A stretch of 64,000 nt of DNA from Limnephilus marmoratus (GCA_917880885.1 OU862922.1:22010627-22074626), one strand, 5' to 3'; numbered from the stretch's first letter, positions 21,596-34,055 are shown. The notes: generated from the sequence alone by a model not told the origin. Made by a program: numbers and translations.

Positions 21596-21649
21596 ATATG
21601 ATAAGCATTAATATAATTATAATTTAATTCTTCATTCATTATTAAAATA

Positions 21650-22095
21650 ATTTTCCTCAGGGCCTATGCTATCTTTGGCGATGCTGTTTGGAGAGACTTT
21701 TTAGGTGAAGAAAGAGAGGAAGTTCTGGGAAAGAAAGGGATACCAGGGGTGGGTAGGAATCTGGGGGAGTGTGTCCAGATGTGAGGGACGTATAAATCCA
21801 TCCCTCCCACTGCGGTGCAAGGTGATGTTCCGAGAGAGTACGACTGGAGAATCAACCAACCAATCCCTCAACCATTCTCTCCCGATCCGGCCTGTTATGC
21901 AGCTGGTGGGTAGACGCACCCGCCGCCAAGAACCAGATAAACCCCACTACATGAGCATAGAATATTATAGGGCACCCCTGCTAAGTTACCAAACGTAGCG
22001 AACCACTTGGGGTGACCTATGGCAGAAGTCTTAATGGCAAGATTATCCAAATGGGTTCCCAGGGCAGCGGTACCATACCCGCCTCCCAAATTGAA
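21650..22095 (-). repeat. SINE B copy
   Basis: Minus-strand, near full length, with GATGCTGTTTGGAGAG and GGTACCATACCCGCCTCC at its ends. Confidence 0.82.
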
Positions 22096-22734
22096 TCTTT
22101 CGGAAGACTACGGTTTCTTTTTAAATAATAGGTCGCAAAATATACCTACTGATTATCGTGTTGTAGTAATAAAGTCCTTATCTGGTAATCACTGTCGTGA
22201 TGCGGAATCAAAATGGGGAGAAGAGGACGCATATAAAGGTCCCAGCAATACAGATCTAGTCACTAAAAATAACTAATCGCACTTCAAGCAACGTTTTAAT
22301 TCGGAATGATAAGTCTCAAAAAATTCCCATAACAATTTAATAAATATTAAATTCGCCGGGTTGATTAGAGTCCGCAACATATTGGCCAGTCGTATTGGCA
22401 CTTTCGTATTCTATTAATAACTTTACAGTCGTCCAACCAAAAACTTGAACAAATAAGCGGCAACGTCGCAAGACGTTGGTTTGTCGTCAACATGAAAATG
22501 AATATATAATTGGACGCTACATTGTGGACCAAATTGAAGAAAATATACGCAGGATGCCTCACTGCATTGAATATGAAAGGAGGTCGGATTGGTGGAACTT
22601 TGAAGGGCGTTTTTTTCGTTTTGTATATTTTTAAAATCATTATTTTCAAAAATATAAATACCTAGCTACAATCAAACACTTAAAAGCTAATATATACTTT
22701 AGTTAAAACTATGTAAAATTAAGTCCTTCAGATA

Positions 22735-22780
22735 GACGCAGTAATGTCGATCTGATGAAAGGACGCAGCAATGATAGCGG

Positions 22781-22810
<30 letters not shown>
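22735..22810 (+). repeat. Third copy of the arm-end sequence followed by (AT)n
   Basis: GACGCAGCAATGATAGCGGG followed by ATGT(AT)n matches the inner ends of both inverted-repeat arms, here in left-arm orientation. It shows that the arm ends in a dispersed repeat terminus rather than at a random point. Confidence 0.75.
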
Positions 22811-22811
<1 letters not shown>

Positions 22812-23030
22812 TTGCGCATGCCGGGATTTTAAAACCCGTGTTCTCCGGATTGCTAATCGAGAACCTTGCCCCAATACCACGAAGGCCGTCATATTAGGCA
22901 GAACTTCATAGTCTTTCACCACCATCAGCTTCACAACATACATACCCCAATTGCTGATGCCATAGCCCCACTGGCTTTGGTTATTAAGGAGCAATTGGGA
23001 TTTTTGTGCGCTACTCACTTTGACAAAAAA
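22808..23030 (+). repeat. Rearranged SINE A
   Basis: The tRNA-like head is on the minus strand (GCGCATGCCGGGATTTTAAA to GGCCGTC), while the adjoining body and tail (CACAACATACATACCCCAAT to TTTGTGCGCTACTCAC) are on the plus strand. This is a head-body inversion. Confidence 0.7.
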
Positions 23031-23445
23031 TAACTTGTGTGTTTTTTTCATTTCGAATTCTTAGAATCGTATTTTTATTTTTTTCTTCTTGGTGTACTGG
23101 GAAGCAGTACCAATATTTTTGATATTATTAGTTAAACTGCCGATCAGAAGTCGCAGCGCGCGACGGCATAAAATGCATAAAACTTAACGAGGTAAACCAC
23201 GCAATTATTGTCGTCCGTCGCCGCACCGGCCACGTGCCGGATACGGGTCGGGGGTACCATCCCGTAATCGAGTTAGCGTCCCTTATCAACCTCTAATGGG
23301 ATTCGGTCAAGTCATAGTATTGTTGCTGAAGTGTTTTCATCAATTTGGGGTGGGAATGGACAACTTATTGGCGAATGAATCCCCGACGGTCTCTAAAAAA
23401 ATAAATTAATAGTGGTGAAACATCGCCTTTTCGGGATATTATTTC

Positions 23446-24049
23446 GGTTCCATGACAACTCAGAATCATGCAACTTCAACACCCCTTCCAAAAGTAATTA
23501 AAATTTGTGGTAAAAATCATGTAAAGATTTACCCGTAACCTAACCCATTAAGATGAAGTCATAGTAAATAATGCAAAATCATACGTTTTTGTTTTGAAAA
23601 TTTGATCGCTTAGAAGTATTGTAGATGCTTCAATTAAATACTGCGTGTAGAACATACCTTGGCCCTTAAAAATATCGGTCATTTTTTTATAAGTTTTTTA
23701 ATAAGCCTATAAAGTATAAGGTCTAAAAAACACACTTTCAAGTCCAAACTCTCCTACTTATAAACCCCTTTTCGGATATGGTTTTATTGTGTAATGTGGC
23801 AAATTCAGTTTATTTTATAATAATCGCAAAAAAAATTGATATTTACACCCAAAATAAAATAAAATATGCATTTTCGCGTTGATATTTTACAATACGGCCG
23901 CTAGTCGACGAATTCGGTTATTCAAAGTGACCCCTATGGCGTCCACCGAAGAACTACTGTCCACGGCACAGTAGTGAACTAGTGGATCGCCTTAAACTAT
24001 TTTTTCACTGGAGGGTGTTGAAGTCGCATGTTTCTGAGTTGTCCGGTTA
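23446..24049. mobile_element. Element with about 38-bp terminal inverted repeats
   Basis: The left end (GGTTCCATGACAACTCAGAA, then CATGCAACTTCAACACC) is matched inverted by 24,013-24,049. The interior includes the dispersed 330-bp repeat at 23,570-23,900. No transposase frame. Confidence 0.6.
23570..23900 (+). repeat. Dispersed repeat, copy 1
   Basis: Direct repeat of 37,265-37,612 (shared words include GCTTCAATTAAATACTGCGT and CTTTCAAGTCCAAACTCTCC). Noncoding. Confidence 0.85.
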
Positions 24050-24259
24050 CCATTATTTCGGTTCCATGCCAACTCAGAAACAAGTCAACCCAACATCTCT
24101 TTGAAGTCATTTAAAGCTGTGAACAAAAAAAGTTGTAGAATAGCCCACAACCTAACCTAACGTAAGCTACTATTTAGCTAACTTTTTAATATATTTTTTT
24201 CATCTTAGTGTTGACTTGAGTTCATTCTGAGTTTATTTTGATTCATTATGAAATAATGG
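24050..24259. mobile_element. Fold-back element adjoining the previous one
   Basis: CCATTATTTCGG...ACTCAGAAACAAGTCAAC at the left is matched inverted by GTTGACTTGAGTTC...GAAATAATGG at the right. It reuses the same terminal words as 23,446-24,049, so the two are related or nested. Confidence 0.55.
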
Positions 24260-24330
24260 GTGACCGGACCTGTTCATCCCTGTTTTGTTCTAAAAAAGGG
24301 ATTTGTGTGGCAAAAGAGGTAAACAATACG

Positions 24331-25338
24331 GACAGTTGATCCCCCGACAGTTGGCCCCCCGAAATTATAATTACTATAAAATTATAATTTTTTGTGGATT
24401 ATTTATCAATTTTAAACCGAAAATCGACTTCAAAAATACTTTTAAGAGGGCATTACCAGAGAAAGCCGGAAATACGTCATTTTCAAAAAAGTTTTTAGAC
24501 GTATTGACTCTTTTCCACAAAAAATTATAAATGGATTTCGAAAGATAGTTCTTTTATTTAGTGAAGTTATGTAATAAATTTTTAGAATTTTTTAAATTTT
24601 TTAGTATAATAAGGTTATTCCATAGGTCGTTGGCAGATTTGTTAAATTTTCAAAAAAGTTTTTGTATTATACCACACCCATTTCAAATAATGTAATCATG
24701 CAGTAAAATAAATCAATACATTATCTAGCAGAGTTATGTATTAGAATTTTAATTTTAGTTTCAATAAAATCATTAAAAAGTATGTACGTACATGTGTTTC
24801 TTGACGAAAATTGGTCCATTTGTGTATTTATTTGCGCACTTACAAACTAATATATTTCAGATTTTTTTAACATTATTATTAAATTTAGACATTATTGAAA
24901 AATGATAAATACTTACAATCAAAAAATAACTACAAAAAGTACACTATTTTAATAGTTTTATCATCACGCCTTTCAGCATTTTTGGATGAAGGTATAAATT
25001 AAAGCTAATTTGGATTGAAATAAATTCGATATTGAGTTATAATTTAAAAAAGCTGGTACGGAGAAAAATTAATCTTTCTCATTGTAACCGCCCCGCACGA
25101 TCGGAAGAACAACTTTCGACGAAATGTGGATTTTCGTCCGCTGGCTGGTTAAACGCTCTTAATGATAATGGCAATGGCTATTAAAAACATTCGATTTTTT
25201 GTACTGAAACGCTAATTTATGCGGTATGTACAAAAGTACTTTAATTATTATTAGTAGTTGTGTAATTAGATATACCATATTTTCCCTAAACCGACTGCAT
25301 AAGTATGCCGGGGGGCAACTGTCGGGGGATAAACTGTC
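24331..25338. mobile_element. 1-kb DNA element with GACAGTTG-rich inverted ends
   Basis: Left end 24,331-24,361 has two staggered copies of GACAGTTG(A/G)(T/C)CCCCC. The right end 25,309-25,338 is its reverse complement with few differences. The interior is AT-rich with no transposase frame. No clear target duplication. Nonautonomous, superfamily unknown. Confidence 0.65.
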
Positions 25339-25884
25339 ATGGAATCAAACATGTTCCCTTACACAGTGTTGGAAAATTGTTGGGTCCCCTTCAATATTTA
25401 TTTTTCTGGACACTAAATCCGGCCATTGCTATTAGCAAAGTTTCGACTCTAAACGGTCTTTCATCGGGCCGATACTTGGAGCATCTAGGTCTCTAACAGC
25501 AAATGTAATATTTTGGATCTGTAAGTAATATAGTAAAATATACATAGGTATGAATATCATTCTGCCAACAGCCGAGGTGACCTCTGAATCGAGAGATCAA
25601 GAACCTTCCTTATATAGATGTACATACATTTATAAATATAAACCTAATTTCTGGGCGGGCAAATATCACATAATTGGGGTTTTGCCAGCAAAAAATTCAG
25701 CACCCTCAATCAGGGGCGGATTAGCCGGTACACCGTATACGCGATGGAATAGGGCTCCGCGCTGACAGGAGATAATATTAATCGCAGGTGTGTATGAAAA
25801 GCTCATTACGGATTGGTACATCGTTCTACTATCACAGTGCAGTAGCGCTGCTTTCACAGCTGCCGGTAAAAATTAGAATTTTTT

Positions 25885-26215
25885 TTCACCTTAACTCCAC
25901 TCGGGTGGCCTGAGGAAAATAATTTTCCCTCAGGGCCTATGTCATCTTTGAGATAGCTGTGTGAAGGATCTTTTTAAGTAAAAACTGAGAGAAAGTTCCG
26001 GGAAGGAAAAGGGTATGAGGGGTGGGTAAGGATTTGGGGTTCGGTGTGTCCAGATCATCCACCGATAAGACCTAGACAAACCTCATCCCATAAACCCGAG
26101 CACCCCTACTAAGTCACCAAAGGTAGCGAATCACTTGGAGTGCTCTATAGCAGAGGTGTTGGTTATCCAATAAATGCTTCCTGGGGCGGCGGTACCCATT
26201 CCTGCCCACAAATTT
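25885..26215 (-). repeat. SINE B copy with internal deletion
   Basis: Keeps the hairpin (GGAAAATAATTTTCC near 25,915) and the 5' region (TTGGTTATCCAATAAATGC). It lacks the middle between about 26,050 and 26,060. Confidence 0.78.
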
Positions 26216-26689
26216 TACCCCATCGGTGAAAACACAATAAAGCTTGGTTCGCCGAAGTTTACGCCAAACCATCCATAACCTCACACGACGGAACACGACG
26301 GCTAGTAATAATTAAAGCATGATGCTAACGATCACACGTACCAGTGGATAATGTAATATATATACAAATAATATATCTTTTTCAACGTAGTTCAATTGTT
26401 GTTATTTTTATTTAATTTAACACCAGTTAACTGTCTGTATAAGTGTAAAAAATAATCCAAATAGATTGGAATAATAGGTTTTTAACATTACTAAAAAAAA
26501 TCGGTTTTAGTTTCGGCTGAAATTGAGACAGATACCGAAGATTCAGTTTCGGTGTCGGTAGAAATTCCTGATTTGGTCGGACACTAATAATAATGTGTTA
26601 GAATGTTTTCATTTTGTTCCTAAATAATACTGCTGCCATGCATTTCAACAAGAACAATTTATATCCTATCAACCAATCAATAATTCCCT

Positions 26690-26835
26690 GGAAAGTTGGT
26701 GAAAACAAATGCAGAGTTTATGGACGGGGGCCGCTGAAGAAGCCCAGGACAGAGACTACTGGAATCGCCTTTTAGAAACGATGGGGCCCGACACGAAAAA
26801 GACTAAGGGAAGAAGGAGGTCATATTTATAATATC
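26690..26835 (+). pseudogene. LINE C-terminal scrap
   Basis: A short plus frame (WTGAAEEAQDRDYWNRLLE, then RRRS) resembles the extreme C-terminus of non-LTR retrotransposon ORF2, where a DR.YW / DR..W motif precedes the stop. Confidence 0.45.
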
Positions 26836-26879
26836 TAAGATATGTCCCTGCAACTAAGAATTGTATTGAAACTTTTTTT

Positions 26880-27212
26880 TGTTAGGAACACCAGAGATTT
26901 ACGATTGCGGCTACGAATCTAGAGGCAGAGGGTTCAAATCCTGACGTGCACAAGTAAATTTTACTTGAACAATTTGTGTTATTTCGCAAATTATTAATTA
27001 AAAATAATATACAGAATACGCCACGAATAAGAAGTGGTCGATACTTCCAGAATCGATCAGATTTGAATAGCTAGGTAATTTGCCAATTTCAAGTTCCCTT
27101 CCGCATTACCTTCAGCCTCACAACATACCCCAATTGGGGATGTCACATTCTTACTGGCTCCGGACATTATGAAGCACTTTGGTATCTTGTGCGGTATTCA
27201 CATAAAAAATTA
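26880..27212 (+). repeat. SINE A copy
   Basis: Head with B-box-like GGTTCAAATCC, then CACAACATACCCCAATTGG and CTTGTGCGGTATTCACATAA. More diverged than the other copies. Confidence 0.75.
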
Positions 27213-27711
27213 ATAAAACCATTAATATTAAAAAATCATTTATTGTGTGGTTCAAAGTCTACGTCGCCCCTGTCCTCACCTTGGGAACGTATTCAACCAT
27301 ATCAGTCACATTGCAATGGGCAATAAGACGAAGACCACGTCGTCCTTTGTTAACCTGTTTACATTAAGGAACTTAAGGGTTGAATTCGGATCAATATACG
27401 ATTGTAAAACCGTGATAATGATAATACCAAATCGGTGATTTAGAATCATCTGGGCATATCTACCAAACCTAGTTTTGCGATAAGCGCAAAAATAGAAGTG
27501 AATGCTTTGAAACTATTGCTTGAAAAGACCCGTGAAAATTAAAAAAAAATTATTTATCGAAAGTTACCTTTGTTCCTATTCTACGATATTATTATTATTA
27601 TTAACTATTCACAGATAAATAATTTTCAACGCAGTTTATAGGACTACACAGTATTTTTAGATGAAAGTTTTAATGATTTGAAATTGGGAAAATAAAATAC
27701 ATTTAAGTGTC

Positions 27712-27960
27712 TGTGCCGCTCCGGGAACCACTTTTTGGATAAACAACACCTCTACCATAGGTTACCCCAAGTGGTTCGCTACGTTTGGTGACTTAGCAGT
27801 GGTTCATGAGGTTTGTGTTGGTCTTGGTAGCGAATGAGTCTGCCCACCGACTGAGGTAGGCCTTTTGACTTCTCCAGCAAGACTTTCTCACCTTGCAGCG
27901 CAATTGGAGGGATGGATTCATACGTCCGTCATTGCTGGACACACTGACCCCTAGATATAA
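27712..27960 (+). repeat. SINE B copy, 3'-truncated
   Basis: Sense copy from about CCGCTCCGGGAACC to GCTGGACACACTGACCCC. It lacks the terminal hairpin. Confidence 0.75.
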
Positions 27961-28264
27961 TGTTATATATTTTTTTGACCAATAAAAATATTATCGCACT
28001 ACGCACATTACAAAATAGTTAAATATTTTTGACAATAAAAAAGATACTAATCATCTAAGAAAACGAATATATTAATTAATCTAAACCGAACATGAAACCG
28101 AACAATTTTCAATGAAGGTATGGAAAGTAAAAAAAATCAGAGTGTGCAATTCACACGCGATAGAAGTGAAACTAGAAAGTCACTGGATGTTGCTTTCCTT
28201 TCTTTTGCCTGTTTATTTTCAATTGGTTTGAAGATTGGATATTGATTTCACAAAAATAAAAGTT

Positions 28265-28548
28265 TTTTTTTGATTTCGTAGGATTCGAACATCCGTTCGC
28301 TGGATGTCTGTCTCTCTGGCCGCTGAGACCTGTCGAGCCCTTTGCCAGCTACGCTTTCGGATTCCCGAATTTACCGCATTATATTAGAACCAAGGACCCG
28401 CCAAATAATAAATTTCAGTGGGGCATAACCGCGTTTCATCCAAATTTCAAATCACTAATGGGGCTAAAGAAGTTTCACTTCATAAGGTAACGGTCGAAAC
28501 TGGGAATTGAACCCAGGGTCTCTGTCTTACCAGAACGGCTCAATCTCC
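28265..28548 (-). repeat. tRNA-like sequences, probable third SINE family
   Basis: Two minus-strand tRNA-like modules: one with TGTTCGAATCC (about 28,280) and one with GGGTTCAATTCCCAG (about 28,505-28,520). The intervening body word CTAAAGAAGTTTCACTT is also at 30,760 and 19,300. Neither is a clean cloverleaf, so not called a tRNA gene. Confidence 0.5.
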
Positions 28549-28916
28549 GTGTTTTATTTTGATTTATTAGTATTACTTCTTCTTCAATGATTAATGTCAC
28601 ATTGACGGATATAACCTTCAAAAGTTATTCCGGTAAAATTGAACAAAAAACAAGTATTTATAAAAAAATTACTGAATGCCATTGTGTCCCTTAATATTCA
28701 GCAATACTAAACAAGGGGTGTTTAAGATCACAGGGGCCTATCCACTAAAACGTAGTTTTGAGATAAAGATTCTAGATATTATTAACAATACTTTTCTTAC
28801 CATTTTTGTGAAATCACCTAAAATGTTCCATACAAAGCTAAAATACGAGTTAAAACATTTACAAAATTTCCTTAAAAATACTATTTTACCCAGGTGCACG
28901 TCATATTTCCCAATAA

Positions 28917-29205
28917 GGCTGGCCGCATACATCAGGTTTTTCCATCCGATTGTCTGATCAGACAACACGAAGGGCTTCGCGCCATACATTTCTTATGAAA
29001 GCCCGCACACACGCGATTTGAAAACCGGATCGGTAATATAAATAGGCCACGCCCTTCCGTGCCGGCTGTCCAATCCGGTCTGAAAAAGGGCGTGACCCCG
29101 GTTCTATTATTTATCCAGTTTTCGAATCGGATGTGTGCGGTGTTTATCCGATCCGATTGTCTGATCAGACAACCGGATGGACAAACCTGATGTATGCGGC
29201 CAGCC
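28917..29205. mobile_element. 289-bp MITE, TAA target duplication
   Basis: Ends GGCTGGCCGCATACATCAGG and its reverse complement, with an inner palindrome TTGTCTGATCAGACAA in both ends. TAA flanks at 28,914-28,916 and 29,206-29,208. The 3-bp TAA duplication fits the PIF/Harbinger superfamily. Confidence 0.88.
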
Positions 29206-29779
29206 TAAGAGATAGTATTTCAGTATATGTAGGTACTCAGGAATGTTATAAGTTGGATTAGGTGGTCAGGGTTCCTACTGGAGACCAACTTGACGAACGT
29301 AAATTCTCTCAATTAAGTACTTGTCCTTAATAATAATGACTGCTAAGGGCGGGTTTTTCGTCATGTAGCCGTGGTGCATCTTAATACCTTGAGCCAAAAC
29401 CTCATACTGTCGTGAACTCCATTATGTAAGTAATTTATTTTTCATGCAAGGCAGGAACGCATAGAATTAAAAAAAATAACACAAGAAGTGTCAAGTGTCC
29501 TGCATTTTCATACAAAACTGTGTTTCACCGTGATTATGAAATTCAAATGTGTTAAATGGTCTAGAACCAAAATGTACTAAGTCAGTGGCACCTTTGTTTC
29601 CTTTCAAATTTGTACCAAAGGCACTTCTAGTGTTATATTCTATATTCTTTGCATCTAATTCGCTTTTTAGAATCTGTTGCACCTACCTAAAGTAGGTGTG
29701 GGTGTAATCAATTTATTCTAATTGTATTCCAGATTATGATATATGTCATATCCTGATGTAGGCAGTGAGGCATGGAATA

Positions 29780-30215
29780 GGCAGAACATGATGAAAATAC
29801 ACTGAATGTTGTAGAAATGAGATTCCTAGGCGTAAAAATGGTAAAACCATGTACGATCGTGTGAGAAATGTGGAGATTCGCAAAGAATGCAAGGTTGATG
29901 TAAGCGTAATGAGTAAGATTAAGAAAGAGACCCTCAGATGGTTTCGGTATGTAGAGCAAATGAACGAAGAAAGGAGTGTAAGAAAAATACATGACGCAAA
30001 TGTGAATGGTAGAAGAAGTCGGGAACGCCCGAGTAATACATGTCACGATCAAGCGAATCGGATACTTGAGTCGAGCCAAGCCAAGAGTCGGAATAATAGA
30101 AGAGTACGTATAAGACAATGAATGAATGTGAATGAGGCAAAGTGTGTGTACCATGATCGAGTTGTTTGACGATCCGTCAACGGGAACGACTTGATGGTTG
30201 GTTAGTTAATTAATC
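29780..30215 (+). pseudogene. LINE C 3' fragment
   Basis: A 90-codon plus frame (29,849-30,121) encodes the C-terminal region of a non-LTR retrotransposon: YDRVRNVEIRKECKV, LRWFRYVEQMNEERS, NGRRSRERPSNTCHDQA. The noncoding 3' end runs to GATGGTTGGTTAGTTA. Degenerate upstream. Confidence 0.75.
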
Positions 30216-30239
30216 TTTTTCTTTTCATAGTATAAAATA

Positions 30240-30520
30240 AAGTCGCTCCCGCTGTATGTGCTCTTAGATCTTTTAAATTACGCAACAGATTTTCATGCAG
30301 TTTTCACTGATAGATACAGTGATTCAAGAGGAAGGTTTTTATGTATAATACATGCATATTATAGTAGAGAAAATATTAGAAATTCAAAGATTCAATTCAG
30401 GCACCAGGCAACGGGCAGCTGGCATGCAGGCGATGTGAATTTGATATGTATGCAAATTAACAGATGGCGTTGGTTGTAAAGGTTGGGTAAGCCACAGCAA
30501 CGTGTGGCCGGATCTGCTAG
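30240..30520 (+). mobile_element. Helitron-like nonautonomous element
   Basis: The interior resembles the common insect family (GATACAGTGATTCAAGAGGA, then TATGTATAATACATGC). It ends GGCCGGATCTGCTAG (CTAG at 30,517-30,520) followed by T. The 5' end is degraded. Confidence 0.6.
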
Positions 30521-30714
30521 TTAATAATAATGTGATCAATTTATTTTATTTAAAAAAAATACAAATGTACAGTACACACGATAGAAGTAAGCAAGAGTTA
30601 CTTAAATCAGACAAGAGTGGGGAGGCTACGAAGCACCGCACAAAGAGGAGACCGATTATTCTATCTCATTCTCTCGCAGGCTAAATCCTAAAGATGTATG
30701 TATTTGTCTCTTTT

Positions 30715-30790
30715 TAGAGTCGCTTTTTGGTTTCATCGAGTTTTAAATCAGAACGGTGCTAAAGAAGTTTTCACTTCCAAAACATTAGTT
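30715..30790 (+). repeat. SINE body fragment
   Basis: TTTCATCGAGTTTTAAATCA and GCTAAAGAAGTTTTCACTT also occur at 19,265-19,320 and 28,435-28,490. Confidence 0.5.
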
Positions 30791-30799
30791 TCACTGGAT

Positions 30800-31969
30800 T
30801 GGCATTGTTGTGATTATTACAACCGGCAAAAAAAGTAACCAGTTGAATTGTATAACGTAATATAATATCATATTTCGGAAGAAACAAGGATATATCTCGG
30901 AAAATTTAACTTTTATTACAAAAAAAAAACACTCGAATGTTGTACTTTCTCTACACTTTCACTATGTAATATTATGCTGACTACAATTTATTTTGAGAGC
31001 TCGAAGTAACCTCTCTTTCCGTAACATGTAGGAACCTATTGTTTATTAGAAAGAGCGAGAACTTAAAACATTTATATCAACGTTACACGCAGACAGGTAC
31101 CTACTCGATTTGAAAAATCACAAAGAAACACATAAATCTTCACCAAAACCGCAAACAAAATATTCGTAGAAATATCACGACCGCGAAATCTTTACCACGG
31201 CTGCTAAATCCTGAATTAATCGAAAAGATATTAAAGTTAAAAACCAATTAGTAAAAATGGCGCAAATATCCTTTCTTTGATTAGTCGTTAAGTTTAACAT
31301 GATGCGCTTTATCCACACGGGGCCCTTAAATTGGAGGTGAAATAAAGTTTGAATCGGTGAATTACAGCGAAGAATTTCGCCATTTCCGTTCTGAGATAAA
31401 AAGATCATGCTATAAAATTAAATATTTTAATACGCACATCGCACTTAACGTTAAACGGAATATATGTTATAATTTACACGTTCACAGATAGCGCCAATTT
31501 AATTATTTTAGGAAAAAACTTTGAAATATTAAGATGAATTAATTGTTGTACGTCTCAATATGAATATCGATAAATAGTTTTGTCTACAAAAAAACTTACA
31601 TCTTTCAAGAAATGCTAACCAATACAATATTGTACCGGCGAATCAAAGCAATATTGGTTATCCTTTCTTTCGATTCGATTTTTTTTCTGGACTAAACTAT
31701 TTATTAATATTCATATTGAGTATATGCGGGTGTAAACAATTGATTCATCTCAATATTTCAAAGGATAATTTGCAAAAAGTGTTTTAACCTAAATTAAGTA
31801 AACGTGCACAATCTATGAAAAAGCAAAATATGAATTCTTTTAAGTATCTCCTTATATAAACTTTAATCATAGAAGACAATATTACCAAAAATTTTTTAAG
31901 CACCAGATTTAAATGTCCAGGTTAAATTTTCCCACAGGACAAAACTAAACCCTTTCACACACTTACCAA

Positions 31970-32006
<37 letters not shown>

Positions 32007-32257
32007 TTGTTTATCTTAGAATTGCTACATATTATAATTTTACTGGTCTTCCATTAAAAGCCTTAGCTTGTGGATGGAAGAAGAGTTGACATTTCATATA
32101 TTATGTACAAATACAGTCACGTGTACAGTTAATACAATGCAGTTAATACAGTTAATACATTTCATATAAGTACAATCACTATTTACTATAGTCATGTATT
32201 TCAATATATATATATATGTAGATGCAGTTAATACAGACACATGGCAATCACATGATC
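30800..32257. other. AT-rich stretch, no gene seen
   Basis: Contains a fold-back sequence (31,516-31,585 against 31,693-31,772, arms about 75 bp, shared word CTCAATATGAATAT), a 31-base poly-T run at 31,974-32,004, and short GTTAATACA repeats at about 32,125-32,240. Confidence 0.55.
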
Positions 32258-32265
32258 ATCTAGCT

Positions 32266-33250
32266 CAGTGTTTTTCAACCTGTGGGTCGCGACCCCCTGG
32301 GGGGTCGCGAAGCCTCTACAAGGGGGTCGCAGGGGGTCCAAAGTAAAATATTGAAAAAAACAATAAAGCTCAAAAATATTTTTATTATGAAAATATTAAT
32401 TATATGACATTTTGAAGTTAATATGAAATTTAAATTATAAAATTTCTATTGATCAAAAATCTCATACACATTAATGTGAAGGTTGCGCCTGTTTTTCGTC
32501 AATCAATTTCTGCCATCGCGGATCTGTTTTTGTAACATTTAGAAGTCGTTTTCTAAATTTAATCGATTCCTCTGTTTGTTTTTTATTTGGGCCATTGACG
32601 AAAACGTCAACTCGCACAAGTAAGAGGTGGCAAATGGAATCAAGCACTTCAAAGCTTCTGTGGTCAATTCTGGGTATTCTAATTTTCTTTTTAACCAAAA
32701 GTTATCCAATTTAACAGACTTGAATTCCAAGTGCAACATTCCATCGGCAGATAATTCCAGCAGATTTTCTTTTAGGTTGGTCTAAACTTGCCTCATCTAT
32801 AGCCTCACCCCGCAACGCTCATTGTGTCTCGCTCTTTAACTCAACCACATTCGTCGGCACGGCCGCGGCGCGGCCTTGCTCGCCTCAGTCTTGAGTCGGC
32901 ATCGGCCCGGCCTGTACGTTGTACGAATGGACGATAGCTCTACCTACTATTCCTTGGAGACGTTTGGCGAATTAGTTTGACAGCAATTTCCCTGACATGT
33001 CCGAAAATTTAGCGGTCTGTCAGAGAAATTGGAAATTGTCAGGAATTTTCAAAAATATTAGAAAAAAATTTATTGAATTTTGTGGGCAACGGAATTCACA
33101 GGATTACGGATTTCCTGGCAGAATCAAATAGAATGCCAAAACATGATTATACAGGCGAAATTGCCCTGAAAAATTCACAACCTGAAATCCTCTAGCCACC
33201 CTCCTGTCATAATAAGGGGGTCGTGCCATGAAAAAGGTTGAAAAACGCTG
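32266..33250. mobile_element. 985-bp hAT transposon relic
   Basis: Terminal inverted repeats CAGTGTTTTTCAACC (32,266) and GGTTGAAAAACGCTG (ending 33,250). The 8-bp flanks ATCTAGCT and ATCGAGCT differ by one base, matching the hAT target-duplication length. The interior keeps only the transposase C-terminus. Confidence 0.9.
32471..32739 (-). pseudogene. hAT transposase C-terminal remnant
   Basis: Two overlapping minus frames join by a frameshift near 32,550-32,600. The first carries the dimerisation-region words EYPELTTEALKCL, PFATSYLCELTFSSM and NRLNLEND; the second ends DEKQAQPSH. These are typical of ZBED-type hAT transposases. Inactive. Confidence 0.82.
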
Positions 33251-33291
33251 ATCGAGCTAATCCAAGCTATGCAATTGCACTTTATGTTTAA

Positions 33292-33531
33292 GGGGGTTTC
33301 TCACCATCCTCCCAATAGCTCCATACACATATCGAATATTAATAAAAAAACAAATAAATACCAGCAACAGGTAAAAACTTCGGCCAATTTATCCTATGTG
33401 TAGCCATTGTTCATAGGTTCAAGTACCGAATAGTAAACTCAGACATTTTAAATAAATAAATCCTGTACAATTAATCCAAAATATTCATTATGTGTATGGA
33501 TAAGCTATTGGGAGGATGGTGAAAAACCCCC
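33292..33531. mobile_element. 240-bp MITE, TAA target duplication
   Basis: Ends GGGGGTTTCTCACCATCCTC and inverted counterpart, arms about 40 bp. TAA at 33,289-33,291 and 33,532-33,534. Confidence 0.88.
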
Positions 33532-33869
33532 TAAGTATTATAAATACAAAACAATACAAGAACAACATGTCAACCTACCAGAGACCAAATGGGAAAAAAA
33601 AATCACCGACTCCAGATATTTTCATATCAGAGGGTTCGGCTCTGTGGAACTCCTACTTGAACCTATAAATCCTACTGATCCCTCAATATAAGTATTTAAA
33701 ATATCTTTTGTAATCCTATATGTATTTAAAATTACTGATTTTTGCATTTTTATGTATAAATTCTTTGACAAATCTAATATGCCTAAATTAAATTAATATT
33801 GTACTAATAATTTATATTAATATTGTAATATAATTTATATTAATATTGTACTTTAGATACAATACTTTC

Positions 33870-34055
33870 GGAGGCGGGAATGGGTACCGCCGCCCCTGGA
33901 ACCATTTATTGGATAGCCAATACCTCTGCCATTGGTCACCCCAAGTGGTTCGCTACGCTTAAGAAGACCCCCCAAACAGCATTCGCAAAGATGCCTTAGG
34001 CCCTTAGGAAAATTATTTTTCTCATGGCCTCTCGTGTGGAGCAAATGCAAAAAAA
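33870..34055 (+). repeat. SINE B, internally deleted
   Basis: The 5' region (GGCGGGAATGGGTACCGCCG to AAGTGGTTCGCTACG) is joined directly to the 3' hairpin region (CCAAACAGCATTCGC to TGTGGAGCAAATGCAAAAAA). About 250 bp are missing. Confidence 0.8.

Noticed and set aside
28265..28548. tRNA genes
   Set aside because: B-box sequences are present but acceptor and T stems do not pair well; better explained as SINE heads.
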